In this document: positions 15,401 through 30,400 of the stretch, in pieces
Layout of the letters: each line of letters starts with the position of its first letter
How positions within the stretch are numbered: the stretch's first letter is position 1
Origin: Romanomermis culicivorax
Lineage: Eukaryota; Nematoda; Enoplea; Mermithida; Mermithidae
Direction: 5' to 3'
Assembly: GCA_963922205.1 (NCBI GenBank)
Contig: CAWUHX010000063.1
Location: 930,001 to 994,000 of the forward strand
Length of the DNA stretch: 64,000 bases
Notes under the pieces: model-generated
Databases searched by the model: none
What the model was told of the DNA's origin: nothing
Seen by the model: only the letters and a program-made list of their open reading frames with translations
Program-made: the position numbers and the translations under genes

Positions 15401-18400
15401 TTATGATTGAAGCGAAGTTTTTTAAATATTTCAATTCGAATGTTTGGTTCCTTTACTCTATCTTTCAACTTTGAACCAAAGTGAAGATTCAATCAACTGG
15501 GATACACAGTGTAACTTTTTCCGCCCGTGCAAACCTTTTTCAGATTTTTTTGCACCGTGCAAAAATGTTTATCAAATGTGAGAAAAATTTGGGATTTACA
15601 AATAGAAAAAATTCATTTTGGTGCATTTTAGTAGGTCCAAATCTCAAAATTTTCCGGCGCTTGGCGCCGGTTATATCTTTGATAATCATTATTTATTATC
15701 AAGCACAGGCCCGGCTTTTGGCATGCCTACTTTCAATTATCAATAATTTTTAATAGTTATTTTTAATAGTAATTTCATCATCTTAAACGTGTTATTTCAT
15801 GTTTAATTGGCGATCTTCAATGTTATATCTTTATATTTAATGAAAATCCGCATTTTTTCCTTCATGCATTTTTTGAGAAAGATCAACACGTCAACTTTCT
15901 AAACATTTTAAAGCGTTTGTTCATTTCTTAACATAAATTGAATTTAAAAGCTCCATGGAAGTATTTTTGGAAAATTTTCTACGCTTCTGAATTTTTCGGC
16001 CAAATTTATAAAAGGTTACGAACAAGTTATTGGTTTTAAAATTTTTCAAATGGTGACATTTCTAGAAATTACGATTTATGAACAAAAAATTCAAATCTAA
16101 TTTTTGAGATTTTTTTCCAAAAAATTTTTCACATGTGGAAAAAAATTTGACTTCTTCATTTGCGCAAAAAAAGTTCGTGGAAAAAAAGTGATGTATTTAT
16201 TGATAGTACAAAAAAAAATTTTGGCGTGCAAAACTTTTTTGGTAATTTTTTTGCACTGTGCAAAACAGCTCGTGCAAAAAAACACTGGGCATACAGTACT
16301 TCGTCAAATCAATGAATATTAATTATTATTTCGTATAACACATTATGAAAAACTTAGTTCGTTAGCCCGAATCGAATAAACCTACCGAAAATCATGCTGT
16401 AATAGTATTAATATGTATTTCAAAGCTGGGCTTACTGGTTTTCGCTTCAATTTATAGTTCCAAGATTTCAATTTTGATGAAACCCGGTTTATAGGGGTAA
16501 ACAGCAAGTTGAACTCGGTATTCTAGACTGTGACTAAATTAAAATCTTAGGTAATTACCAGATTTTTTTGATACGTTTTTTGCCGCAGGTTCCCGTTCCA
16601 AATTTTGAGGAAATGTTTCCCTTTCGCTCTAATAGTAGGTGTTGTTTTTATTTGATCTACTAATTTGAAACATAGAGAATAAGTACAGGGTGTTGCGAAT
16701 CTGTCTCCCCCTCTAAAAACCGACTTGATAGAAGAACGTTCCCTACACTTTTCGGTAGAGAATTTAATTCTGCTTTCAGCATTCCGATTTTTATCAAATT
16801 GAAGGGCTAATTTTTTATTACAACAAAACTATGATCAACACATAAAATCGTATATTATTCCATTCTATGCTAGAAATTCGTAGTTTCAGTAAGTCGTTTG
16901 TCCACCAGAACCTTTCTGACTTGTCCGAGGCGATCAGGCGTGGAACCATAACGGACGTTCAACAAGTTATTGATCAAATTCTAAATATGGCTACACACTT
17001 TGAAACTTTTTTATCAAAGTGGCATGTAAATAACGCCCGGATACTTATTCCAAATGCATATTTTTCAACCTTGTTCTTCAAAATTTCGTCCAAATTCTCG
17101 GTCGGATCGAAATCTGGCGAGTTCCCATGCCATAAATCATAACCCCAAAATTTGATATTTTTCCTAATCAGCAGATATTGATTTCGTCGCATATGCGACA
17201 AAGTGTTTAATGTTTTCCAATTTTTCTTTAATTGTCCTGAATTAATTATTCCTATCTTCGTAATCGATTAGCCACTCACTTCTCTCTGGTGAACTCAACT
17301 CAAACTTCTTTAGCTTTTTAAGCCGTGCTTTTTCCGAGTCGAAACTCTTTTTTTTAGCAAAATAATTGATAAATCCGGTGGCAATTTCCAAAAGACAATG
17401 GCTAATACAATACTTTACATGACGCGTTACACCGTTAGACGCAGAATTAAATTCTCTACTAAAGAAATACATCTAGCTTACTATAAGTGGGTTTTCGAAG
17501 TGAGCAGATAGATTCGCTGTGCCTTATGTTATACAGCTGCATCTGTTCTCAATTCTCGTTTCTACCGAATCGGATCAAAAAAGTTCAACTCGTTGTCACA
17601 GGTAAAGTTTCAGTTGCCAGTCTCATGAAATAATTTGAATTCCGCAATTACTATCAGATTGAAAATGACCTGACTCACTCTCTCTGCCTTCTATTTTGTT
17701 GATAATACTTACATCGTGGAAATAAGTAACTCTAGCGTGTAAAGACGCTTTTGACATGATTAATTCCGAGGATGCTTGTTGGCGATTCTTGAAACACTCA
17801 TGTAAAATCATTGTCCATCTTTTTCAGTTTACATGATCCAATCGTTCCTTACATCGCCAATGGTCCGCAAAGGCAAGTTGGCGTCAAACGTTTGTGCTCA
17901 AAATTCCCGTACGAAGATATCCGGGAGGTTCACAAACGCCGTTATCTTCTGCAGCCCATAGCTTTGGAAGTTTTCTCGAACGACGGTCGCAATTACTTAC
18001 TGGCGTTCCCGAAACGCGTCCGTAATAAAGTCTATTCAAAATTTTTGGCCGTTGCTCGAAGATTAATCGACACCGCCGATCAGAGCGTCTCGGGACAACG
18101 AACGAGCGTCAATTTAGAAGCCGGAGCCAGCCTGTTCGGCGCTTTGATGGGCGAAATGTCTGTTACGCAACGATGGGCGCGTGGGGAATTAACTAATTTT
18201 CAGTATTTGATGCACTTGAATACGCTGGCCGGACGATCGTACAACGATTTGTCGCAGTATCCGATTTTTCCGTGGATTTTGAGCGATTATGATTCAGAAG
18301 TAACATGAGAGCATAAAATGTCTTAAAGACTCGATTAGGTAACGGAACACAGCTCTTTTCTTTATTTGAAAGTCCGACATCGAATTGACCTACAGTAGTC

Positions 18401-21400
18401 ATTTTATTAACTTTAATTCCTTTTCTTTCGAATAATTCAGATACGTCCAATGAGTTCAGACGGGGAAAATAGATCGAGTAGACCAAATCATTCCCAGTAG
18501 TGAGTACTGTAAAAAGTCCCAGTTCTTGAAAATAAGGATTGCTGATTTTCTGGCCATAATCATGAGGTTATTTTTGCACGGAATTCGTATTCGCCTTACT
18601 TCATAATTTACAGATTACATTAAAGAAAAGAAAATTCAGAACTATTGATCTCGTAATTCTGGTATTACATTAAATCCTGTTTCAATAATGCTCGCAATAG
18701 CTTGCTTTTCCAATTTGTCACTGTGAGAATAATTCTTTTATGAAAAATGTAATTACTGCCGAATCATACATACATGTAATTAGGAGAAGTATTCTCTCCA
18801 GAAATTGTCGGCTGTATGGCTAGCGATTGAGTAATCACTCATCACAGGATTTGCCAATCTTATGGCTAGCCGCCATATGATATTCATAGGGACCTCCTAC
18901 TTTTGGTCGCAAAAATACCGAAATGTCAATTTTTGAACAAAAAATGGCCAAAAATGTTAATTTTCTCTGCGCTTTGCACCATCAATACATTTTTTACGTT
19001 CTTTAAGGCGATAATTTTGATTTTTTGACAGTTTGTTGACCTTTTTGATGAAAAAACTTTTTTTTTCTACTTTTCCTGTTTTTTCTTCTTCTTTCCTTTC
19101 CCTTATTATGTTTTTCTTTTTTTCTTTCAATACAATTTTTCCTTCAGTGACCCTCACCATAATTTTGGGAATCAGTGACCTTCGGCCCCAAAAAAAGTCG
19201 CCTGACTTCCCCTCCAGATCTCAGGGCTACGTTACGTGTATGTGCCGAATATGTTACATATAATCGAACACAGTGTCATAGAGATCCCCATAAACCGCCC
19301 AATGGCCAGGCTATCACATGGCTACACCCAAGATTTGACAATCATATGGCCGGCTATCTTAGAGGCACCGATAACGGGACTCTATCCTTTGGATTGAAAA
19401 AGTTTAGTTTAGACTATCCATTCATAGTTTTTATGTCGAGTGGTTACTTCACTGAGTTTTGAATCCAGACTTTTTTTAGTCTTTTTATGGGTCTGGGCCC
19501 CTTAAAGTTTGGAAATTGCTCCTAAAATTTTAGGTCTAGGGGAGGGGCCATTTTGGGTCCTAAAATTTTAACTTATTTTTTTATATTTTAGTGAATTATG
19601 GTTATTTTCATTCAATTTTAGATTTAAAGTATGTGTTTTACAGGTTCTAAAATTATTAACAACGAAAATTTTTCGGCGCTTCGCGCCGGATCTCTTTCTT
19701 TAACTTTTCAGAGTGGTCTATTCACTGTTTTACAACAAATCAAACTTTCTGGCGAAAAAATTTTTGAAGAAGGGGAAAAATATGAGGGCTCGACAAGGAA
19801 AGAAAATTGTTGCAGTTATGATGTCAAAATCTCAATTTTTCGATTCTTTTGCAACTATTATTTTTAATATGGAGCCGAGTTTGAATTCATAATCATAATG
19901 GAGGTAATTTTCATAAGTTTCAAACTTTATTTGAATTTCTTCAAACTCATGAAAGCATAAACATATTTTTTAAATTTGCAAAATGATATATGTATACATG
20001 TTTGCGAGCCTTATGTTCATTGAATAAGTTACATAATACTTAAATTGATTTTCCAGCATTTTAGAGTGTCAGAATCTAAAAAAAATTTTCATTGCGTGGC
20101 GCCGGAAAGATATACGAAACAACAGAACAATAAGAACTGAAGCTGCATTTTTAAAACCCCATACTTTTGTGCTAGAAAGAAATAAACTCAAGTGCTTTCT
20201 TGGAAATATCGTGTTTTTTGCATAAAAAATTTTTTTTGCACAAAGATTTCTCGGCTGACCTTTGTACATGTCGGAAGACGCCTGTATAGAAAAACACTGG
20301 TTGGAAATAAAATTTTGAATGATAATTTAATTATATATATCTGATTGAATATCCATATAATTTAATTATATATATAAGTTCCACAGTGTGTTACAAGCCC
20401 ATTTTTGGATATTTTATATTTAAAATTTTTGGCTCCCGAAAATTTCAATTTAGCTCCTAAAAATTTAGGCCTAGGAGCCATTTGGCTCCTGGTTTTCAAA
20501 CCAAAAAAGCCTGTTTTAATCAGAACAAGAAGTTGTAGAACGACTATTGAATAAATGCTATAAAACCCCCTTTTTTGCGCGGGCTCTTTTGCACTTCAAA
20601 AAGTGAGCCAGAAAGAAATGTTTGCGTCGAAAAAAGTTTTGTACCTCCGAAATTGAAATAAACAATAAAAGCTTTTTTGAGTTGTTGAAAGCCAAGCATT
20701 AACGAACAAATTATTTGCCTACATTAAGTTCGAACAATACCAAGGAAAACCCAAGTTATGACTGAAGTCAACAAAATCTGTTCCAAATTTCCATACACGT
20801 AGCATAGCTATGGTGATTTGGGGCGTCAGGCGGCTTTTTTTCTCAAAACTCAGGGAAAGGAATAATTGGAGAAAAAACTTTTTTTTAAAAAAGCCCGAAA
20901 ATTGTTTTAAAAATAATATTCAGAATTATCTTCTGAAAACAACAAAACTGTATTTATGGCGCGTAACGCCGATAGGATTGACATTTTTCGTCCATGAGGA
21001 TGGAGTTGCTATATATTTTTTCGTCCAAGAGGATAGAGTTGCTATGGCCAGTCCTAAGTTAACCTATATTATTCTAAAATATCTAGGGGCAACCAAATGA
21101 CTAGCCATATGGCCGACAGTCCCATGGCAGTCCCCCAATTTCATTTATGACTGCTCCATATTTTTCACTCTTGGACGCCTTCAGCAAAAGTTGCAGTCGA
21201 ATCTTGACACCGTACAAAAATCGGTACACTCATTTTTTACGCTGCCAAAATTGTTGCCCTGATCAATATGGCAATGGTACAAATAAGAAACGTTTTTAGG
21301 AATTGGACCTAACGGACCCCGCATCTTTTCGGGATTTATCTAAACCGATGGGAGCTCAAACACCCGAACGTTTGGAACAATTCATGAAACGTTACCGAGA

Positions 21401-24400
21401 ATGGGACGACCCTTCCGGTAACAAATGGATTATGGATAATCACATGTTATTTATTTTTTTCGTGGAACTTTTTTCCAGGTGAAACATTACCTTACATGTA
21501 TGGGACGCATTATTCATCGGCTATGATTGTAGTCTCGTATTTGGTACGCTTGGAACCCTTTACGCAACAGTTTTTGAAATTACAAGGCGGTCATTTCGAT
21601 TTGGCTGATCGAATGTTCCACAGCGTTCGCGAAGCATGGTATTCCGCGTCGAAGAATAACATGGCCGACGTCAAGGAATTGATACCCGAATTTTTCTATT
21701 TGCCGGAATTTTTGTTGAATAGTAAGTTCTGGCTTGACTTCTATTTCTTGCATGTTTTCTTTGTCCCTGAACAGCGCGTGTCGTAGTATCATCTTGATAT
21801 TTTCCACTTGAAAGGTTATGTAGCTGAAATTTGGGGTTGTCTTGCCTTTTTTATCTAAATTTTGCGTAGCAAACGTCAAAATTTTGTCGTTTTATCATTA
21901 TGATAGATTAGCTTATACCTGTAAGAGGTCCGATCAGTTGGGGGGGGGGGGTCGGAAAAAGTCGAAATTTTTCCCAAAAAAGGCACTTTTTGCCCTTTTT
22001 TCAAGTCTGGTGGGGTTGGGTATATGGTTGGTCAAGTTGGGGGGGGGGTCCCCCCAATGCTCCCAATTATAAGTATGTTAGCTTAGACTGGGATAGGGTC
22101 CGACCTATATACAGATCTCGATCCCGACCGAGATTGGCCAACTCTGATCCCAAGAAAAGTGGTCTTGATTGAGATTTTTTGGCACATGTTTATGAATGTA
22201 GGTATAGAAAGTTATAATGTGCTTCGTTTCAACATTTGTGAATCTTTTCTGAAGCATTTCAATAGGAAATTGCCGATTATATGTATGTGATGAAGTGATA
22301 ATGAACTAACGGAATCAGATGTTGATTTTAGAATGAGAACACATCACTTGATGAAAAATTTCCATTTTTATCTGAATACTATAGTGTTATAAGTTCACCG
22401 AATCTAATTCAAGAGCTGTAAATCCTAAAGCATATACTTCGGAAATACTTTTTATTGAATCAGCATAGTGGAATCTAATGCAAGCTAGATCTCGGCACGG
22501 CTATCTAGAAATTAATCTGGTAAAACCTGATTTAAGGAGAATTTTACCAAAACAGACGCTTATTTAGGTTCTCAGGTGAAATATTTTGTTCATAAAGTTC
22601 AAGGGACATACGTTTAAACTACCTTGTAGTCAATCTACTCTAAAAATTTATATTTTTTCTAAATAGAAGATATGCTAAGACTCTGGACAACCTTGTGATA
22701 TTAAGAACTTTATGGGTATGGGCGTACGGTGAAACATACATGCAGGCCTGTAGGCAGGGGGAGGGTTGGGGGGCCATGGCTTCGCCAAAATGTTCGAAGT
22801 GTTAGAAAAAGACAAAGTCAAGTCAGAAAAAAGAAAGTCGTCAGAAATGCCAATTTTATGGTCACTTGTGTGAAAAAATGTGTGACCCCCCCACAAAAAA
22901 AAATTTCTGGCTACAGGCTTGCATACATCTAACGGAATCCCGAGGTCTGGGGGGTCCGTCGACCTTTTTGGGGCCGGGCGTCACCAATTCCGCAAAAGTT
23001 TAGAGGAGAGGTCCCTCAACAAAAACAATTCGAATGTTTTCGCCAAAAAAGTTCAAAAACGGTTCAAAAAACAGTAAAAAAATGTATTCGTGCCGCGAAG
23101 CTCCGAGAAAATTGACATTTTGGACCATTTTTTCTTCAAAAATTGGCATTTTAAATCAAAAAGTTCAGATTCTTTTCTGACCTAAAGTTTACGGTTCCCT
23201 ATGGCTACCATATGGCTAGCCATAGGATTGGTAAATCCTGTGGGGATTGCCCAAAGGCTAGCCATATGGCCGTTATGGGGGGTTCTTATGGCACTCCGCC
23301 CATTACATGTATATGTCGTGAAACATAGCTTGTGCACTGGTAACGTCTACCTAGAGATACTGTCCTTTATTGTCGAGGAAGTTGGGCAAGAACATCTCTA
23401 CAACACCAAAATTTTGTTGCTGGTCAGCAGGGTTTTTTTCCCGCACCGGTCGTTCCGCATCTTGCGGAGATCGGCCTGAAAAATTTCCGCACCACCATTA
23501 TAAGCCACAAAAACATTAAAAAATTTCCGTTCCGTCGGAAAGCTCTCAAAAAGTTTTCCGCACGACCTCAAAAAAATCCGAATCTAATAAAGATTAAAGT
23601 AAAGATATAATAATATAATAAAATTATTATATCTTTACTGTAATAAATAAAGATCTTCAGAAATCTAATAAAGATTATGCGCGACTACAAAATATCACAT
23701 ATGAGGTTGCTAGGCTGCTGTGGGTGTTGAATGATGAGACTCGCCTCTGGTTTAATACAAAGAAATTCGCAACATTTCTACCACAGACTAACACACAACA
23801 AACACTTTATCATTCTCACCGGACCCTCAGGTACCTCACCAGAAAACTCTCTGCCTCAGGCAGAACACCATGACTCCTGATAAAGAAGTTCCTACCTTTG
23901 TCTCCAATTCCTAATCTTATTGAACCTCCTCTACGCTCACAAAACAATTCAAGTTACCGTGTTGATCTTGTATTGGGTTGCCAATAAACGATGCCAATAC
24001 AATTAATATAAATTAACAACGATTGGGCGCGACGCATAGAATATCAACCAAAAATACATAATGAAAAAGTTATCAAAAACACGCGAACAGTGACAACATA
24101 AATCTATGTAAATTTGTCACTTCCGCCACTTTCGCTGCGTCCACACCGCCTTCGCACCGACGCCGGAAGTCGAACACGTGCACCTACAGTAACCCCAACA
24201 AGGTGTTTTCTATGATTTTTTCGAGAATTAAAATTTTTTCCTATGTTATTGGAGTCAAGTTAAGATTCGATGCCTTCATATAAAGCCTTTTCTACCAGAC
24301 GGTGAATATCACACACAAACAGAACTCAGTCTCACACATTCAAATCAATTTATGAACTCGAATGTAAAAGAGGGAACTAATTCGATATATTCATTGTCGC

Positions 24401-27400
24401 TGTGCCAATGTACACGCTTGCGTCATGTAAGTGCATATATCCCTATTACAGTGTGTGCATTTTGGAATTGAAGTTGAAGAATTTAATTTGACTTAGATGC
24501 ACAACAAGACTATCAATTTTTTTTTATTGATCGCTGAGAATCCGTATAAATGTCTCTGGCAGGAGTATCTAACTACTACTTCAGTTCAAAGTCGATCCTT
24601 GTCTGTCAGGTTTTCTTAGGCCCAAATTACAGAAGGCGGGTGAAATGAAAGTAAGTTAACGTAAAATCTGGGATGAGGTAACCCATGTTCAACTCACCAT
24701 TCTACCCGCCATTTACCTAAAACTTTACCCATGATTCTACCTGTTTTAACCTCAAGTTCTACTCGTGATTCTATATGACATTACCCTTCTTTTATCAACG
24801 ATTTTACCCGCGTTTATCTACAAAGTTTACTCGACTTTTTCAGCTTTCGTGTTACAGAACGTAGGTAACTTGCGGGCGGTCTATTCCCAAAAGGGCGACT
24901 TCCAATTGAGCGATTCCCAAGTGAGCGATTCTCAAATGAGCGATTCCCTTGTGAGCGACTCCTAAGTGAGCAAATTCCCAACTGAGCGAATTCCCAATTT
25001 AGCGATTCCAAATTGAGCGAATTCCCAAATGAGCGATAGAAAATGAAATAACACCTTTTTATTCTCCTTCCGCATCCTATATTTTTCTTGGTGTATTTTA
25101 TTCATTCGTTTTCTCTGTATGTTGCTTATATTTTTGTTTATGTATGTTTTTACGTTCTCATCTTTTGTCTCTGCTTTCTTTCATTTTGTTTTTTCTTCTC
25201 ATCTACTTTTTTCTTTTTTGCTTATTAAAGAATACATTACAAGATGTCATTTTTAATAAGCATAACCTCCAGTTCGGCATGCTCTCTTTCCTATTTAATT
25301 TTCTCCTTTGTGATTTTTCCATCATTCTTACTTACTTTTCATCTTAGTTTTATGATTATATTTCTTTATCTTGTTCTTTTTCTATTCTCCTGGTCCTTTC
25401 GTGTTCCCGTTCTTCTTCACATCATTTTCATTCTTTCTTTCTATGTGTTGCTTTTTTCTTTCATGTCACTTTTCTTCATATGCCTTCATTTTTGTTGACG
25501 TTTTCTTTATCTTGATCTTTTGTTTCTTCCAGCGTTTTATGTTTTTTATAAATATTTTGACACCTACAACAATGAACCGAACTGTATAAGAATTATATGG
25601 GAGAATACGGTTATTTAAAATGATAACTTGTAGTGTATTGTATCATGAGGAAAAAAGTAGGTATCAAGAAAAAAGAAAATGAAAGAAAGCAGAGCCAAAA
25701 AATGAAAACGTGAAAACATATATAAACAAAAACATAAGCAACACACAGAGAAAACGAAAAAAGGAAATACATACAAAAAAATCGCTCATTTGAGAATCGC
25801 CCTATTGGAAATTCGCTCAATTGAGAATCGCTCGCATTGGAATCGCTCAATTGGGAATTCGCTCACTTGGCAATCCGCTCACTTAGGGATCACTCGCATG
25901 GGAATCGCTCACTTGGAAATCGTTCACTTGGGAATCGTTCTCTTGGGAATCGGTCACACGAGAATATCCTCTTGTGGGTTACCCATCCTACCATTGTTAT
26001 GTATGTTTTGCATGGTGAGTGTCGTTTTTGGCCATATGAACATTGTGTCCCAAAAATACAATGCCAATATCTATCAATAGAAGTTTGCTTACAGTTCAAA
26101 GCAATAGCTTATCTCATGATCATGTGTTAATCCCTCGATGAGTCGTGCCACTGTAACTTCAGTTATCCTGTAATGCAATAGTTCTCACGTCTTACTGTAG
26201 TGCATATATGAATGAAATGCAATTTTCTGACAGCGGATTACCTCAAGCATAATAGGATATTCGCTTGCTTATAATTATTCGCCAAGCTTATGAACTAGCT
26301 GTGTTTTTTGGTAATGTCGAATGCCATGAGACAAGCCATCAGCCGCTCAGTAAACTGTCACTTGTGATTTTTCTAAGAAATTCTTAATTATTCATTTTCA
26401 AACTAGTAATGATTATTCTCATCCAGTCATTGTTATTCTACTTTCTCATTTGAATCTCGGCGCTTCGCGCCCTAAGTACATATTTTATCATTTTTTAGAC
26501 AAAAATTACTACTTTTTAAACCGTTTTTCGGACATTTTTCATGGAAAAAATCGAATTTTTTTCCCTTCAGGGACCCCTCCCCCCAAAATTTTGGGAATTA
26601 CTGACCCCCGGCCCCAAAAATGTGCTCCAACCCCCCTCCAGACCTCGGAGCTCCGTTACATGTATGATTTTAAGATGTCTAAAAATGCATTTTTGTTGAC
26701 AGGTGCTTCATTTACGTCTTTTGTGTTTTTTACATTCCAATACATCTGGAGCAAGTAATTTACAAGTCATAATTATACATCAATCAAAAGAGACTGTTTT
26801 TAAATGTTCATTCATTCAAATATCACTATTTCCGGCGCGGAGCACCGGACAATTTCAGCATTTTGATATTTTAGAATGCTAGAAAATGAATCTTTTCAAC
26901 ATTTATTCTCTAGATGAAAGGTCTAAATTTTAGATGAATTCGAAAATAATTTCCAGCCGACCAAACTCTAAAATTCGAAAATTAGGCAAGCAATCAAAAA
27001 TTTGGAATCTTCAACCAACAAGAACTTCTGCTATTGTCATATGCTGAAAAAATTTTCAGCTTCTTGTTTAAAATTATAGTTACAAAAAGATAGAAGAAAA
27101 CAGATTTTGACCTCTAAAATGCACCAAATTCATCTTTTTCATGTCAAAACCAACCCACAATCAGGTTTTTTTTGAACAGGCTAGGTTGCAATGTGCAACT
27201 TGGGGAAAATTTTTGGTTGCACAGATAAATTTTTGGTTGCTCACTCTAAAATTAATAAATTTGCTTAATTTTATCGGAAAAACCACCGTGAACTAGCTTT
27301 CTTATATTTCATTCGATGCGCGTCGGTTTTAGGCTCTATGACTAGACTAGAGTAATTTGTTTGGGAAATTATGAAGATCACAAAAATACCGAGAAAAATG

Positions 27401-30400
27401 TTAGTTTTCACCAAATTCGTCAAAAAACAATACAGGATCAAATATTTATCCATAATATGTTGATAATTAGAACATATAAGCACCAACTAGAATAAAATTT
27501 TTAACCGAGCTCTAAAATAATATAAAAAATTATGAAGGGATTGAAACCCGGCGCGAAGCGCCGGAAAATTTTCACTTTTTCCTCATTTTAGAACGCATAA
27601 AAATGCATTTCCGGACAGAAAACCCTATAACCGAATCAAAAGGGCACTCAGGCCTCAAGTTGCACTGTGCAACTTGGCAGAAAAAATTTGGTTGCACAGC
27701 CCGAATTTTGGTTGCTGTGTGCAAAAAAACCCTGCCCACAATTTTTCACTTTTCCAAAATCCTCTTCCCTCAAAAAGTTTTATTTGTGGAAAAACAGTGG
27801 ACCGATCAATCCGAAGAATTATACAATGAAATTTGGTGCGAAGCGCCGATAAGTTTTCGGTGTTTCCTGATTTTAGAGCCCGCAAAACACTTCAAATCAA
27901 AAATTGAATGAAATTAACTATAATTGACTGAGGTAGGAACAAAAATGGCTCCTAGACATAAAACTTCACGAGCCATTTTAAATTTTTAGGGGACCAGGCC
28001 CCTAACATGACTAAAAAAGCCTAAATAAAAATGTATATGTTTAGGAAAGTCGGGATCACGAAAAGATTCAGGAGAAATAATCGCGAAAAATCTCGATTTT
28101 CGTCTAATACATAAAAGCAATACAAGAAGATCAAACATTTATCCATAATATGTTGACACTTGAAAGATATAAGCATAAGTTAGAATGATACTTTCTAACC
28201 ATGCGCTAGAAATAATATCAAAAGAATTATAAATCATTTTAGAGCCGGTGCGTAGTGCCATAAAATTTTTAGAATTTCATATTTTAAAACGCATAAGAAT
28301 GCACTTCACCGTAAATGAGGTGTCCTGCCGCAAATTTCTGACATTGCAAAGACCTTGCACACAACTTCATGTTTCATCTTGATGGGGTCCATTGACCCCT
28401 GGACCCTCCTCGTGGCTACGCGCCTGCGGTTAGCTCAGTTGGTTAGGGCGTGCGGACGGTAGCCGCAAGGTCCTGGGTTCAAGTCCCAGACTGAGCCTAA
28501 CTTTTACTACAGCCCCGAGTAACGGGAAAAGGTTGCCTCAACACTGGTGGCTCCTGACTGTCCGTCAAACTCGACGGCGGAGGAATGTTGAGAGTGGCCA
28601 AAGCAGCCACCTCAACTACGTATTGTTGCAAAAAGAGAGCGCCTTTCCCGTTGCTCGGTTAGCTCAGTTGGTTAGGGCGTGCGGTCGGTAGCCGCGAGGT
28701 CCTGGGTTTAAGTCCCAGACCAAGCCTAACTTTTACTGAAGCCCCGAGTAGCGGGAAAAGGTTGCCTCAACACTAGGTAGCGGATCTGGCACCGATCCTC
28801 GGGAAAATGGGGAAACAAAATTTGACTCCTTCCCCCTTTAGGGGAGAAGGCCCGGGGGAAAAACAGTGGTAACTGGAGAAAACCGCGGTAACTGGAGAAA
28901 ACCGCAGTGCAGAATCTTTTTTTGGCTTTTTTGCACTATGCAGAAAGCCCGGTGCAAAAAAACACTGATCGGATAATCCCTAAATTTTCCGACTTATCCT
29001 CATTGCCATCGCTAGCATCAGATTCAGTTTGTCCTGTAACACATCGACGGCATTTAAAGAATCAATCAAAATCGAGCTTTACATAAAAAAATATATACTT
29101 CTTGTCAAAATAATCCTGCTAGTAACAGGGTTAAATCGCAGGTTATTTTCACGTCATTTTCACCAGCTTTTTACCCAACTTTTACCTTGCCCCTGTAATC
29201 TAGATATGGGTAAAACCACACTTATTTTTTCTACCGAAGATGTTTTCCGCATGTTACCCACGATCTCACCTGCGATTTTACCCGAATATTAATGGGCCAA
29301 AACCCTTCTTTCCAGGCAACCTTTTTGATCTCGGTATTAAACAAAGCGGCGTGCAATTGAACGATGCCATTCTACCTAAGTGGGCGAGAAATGATCCACG
29401 AGAATTCATCCGTTTACACCGCGAAGCTTTAGAATCGGACTTCGTTTCTTTGCACTTAAATGAATGGATCGACCTAATTTTTGGCTACAAACAACAAGGC
29501 CAATCAGCCATCGAATCGTGCAATTTATTCCATCATTTATTCTACGAAGGAAACGTGGACTTCGAATCGATAGAGGATCCGTTGACAAGAAATGCAACGA
29601 TCGGTTTTATAAATAATTTCGGCCAAATTCCAACCCAGTTATTCAAAAAGCCGCATCCCCAAAAAAAGATAAGAGGTGATACTTTCAGGAATCATTTATG
29701 TCATTGACTAATATCAAATGAAAGTATAATTAAGCGTACAGTAAATCAAACATATTTTCAAACCATTTTATGATATGTGTAGCATTTCTTGAATTTGATG
29801 CAGTTGACGTTAATTGCTCTAAATATGACGTTAGAATATTCCCGAAAATCTTTCCGCGTCTTGAATAAAATCCTGGATTTTGAGTTATAAAAACTCATTT
29901 TTTGTAGTTCTGGATTCGTCATTACCAACGCAGGGCGTTACAACCGAAAAATTATTCTTCCATTGCTTGGAACATTTGAAACCACCGATGATGACCGCTA
30001 AAGAACTAAGAGGACCTGTCGGTTCTATTACTCAAAACGACAAGGGCAATCTATGTTGCGTCGAGCAAAATAAAGCTCTAATGCCGCCAAATAATTCCAA
30101 ATATTTTTCGTGGGGGTACGCTGATAATTCCGTTCGCATGGGGAGTTTAGAAAACGAAAAGGTTAGTGTACACTACACATACTGGAAATTTTATAAAAGA
30201 TAAATAATGTTTTATGACGAAAATTTTACATATAAACGAGAAGGTACGAAGAGCGGTCAGAAATAACTGAAGTACAGCTTTTTACAAAATTATTAATTTA
30301 ATATGTGCCAAGGTTTTTTTGTGCACTGCGTTGTGCACGTTGCACAAATAGTGTCAGAATGTTTGTGCACTGTGAGAAAAAAACTGAACATGAAATCATG

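Noticed and set aside
25144-25589. Phe/Leu-rich frames that look like membrane proteins
   Set aside because: They are translations of the T-rich inverted arm and loop of foldback element 1.
24814-26130. Frames with repeated [13 protein letters not shown]-like peptides
   Set aside because: They read through the 15-16-bp tandem repeats of the foldback arms, in both directions; not genes.
28421-28720. Two tRNA genes
   Set aside because: A and B boxes are good, but the acceptor stem is mispaired in copy 1, U33 is absent from the anticodon loop, and a common non-tRNA tail follows; better explained as SINE heads.
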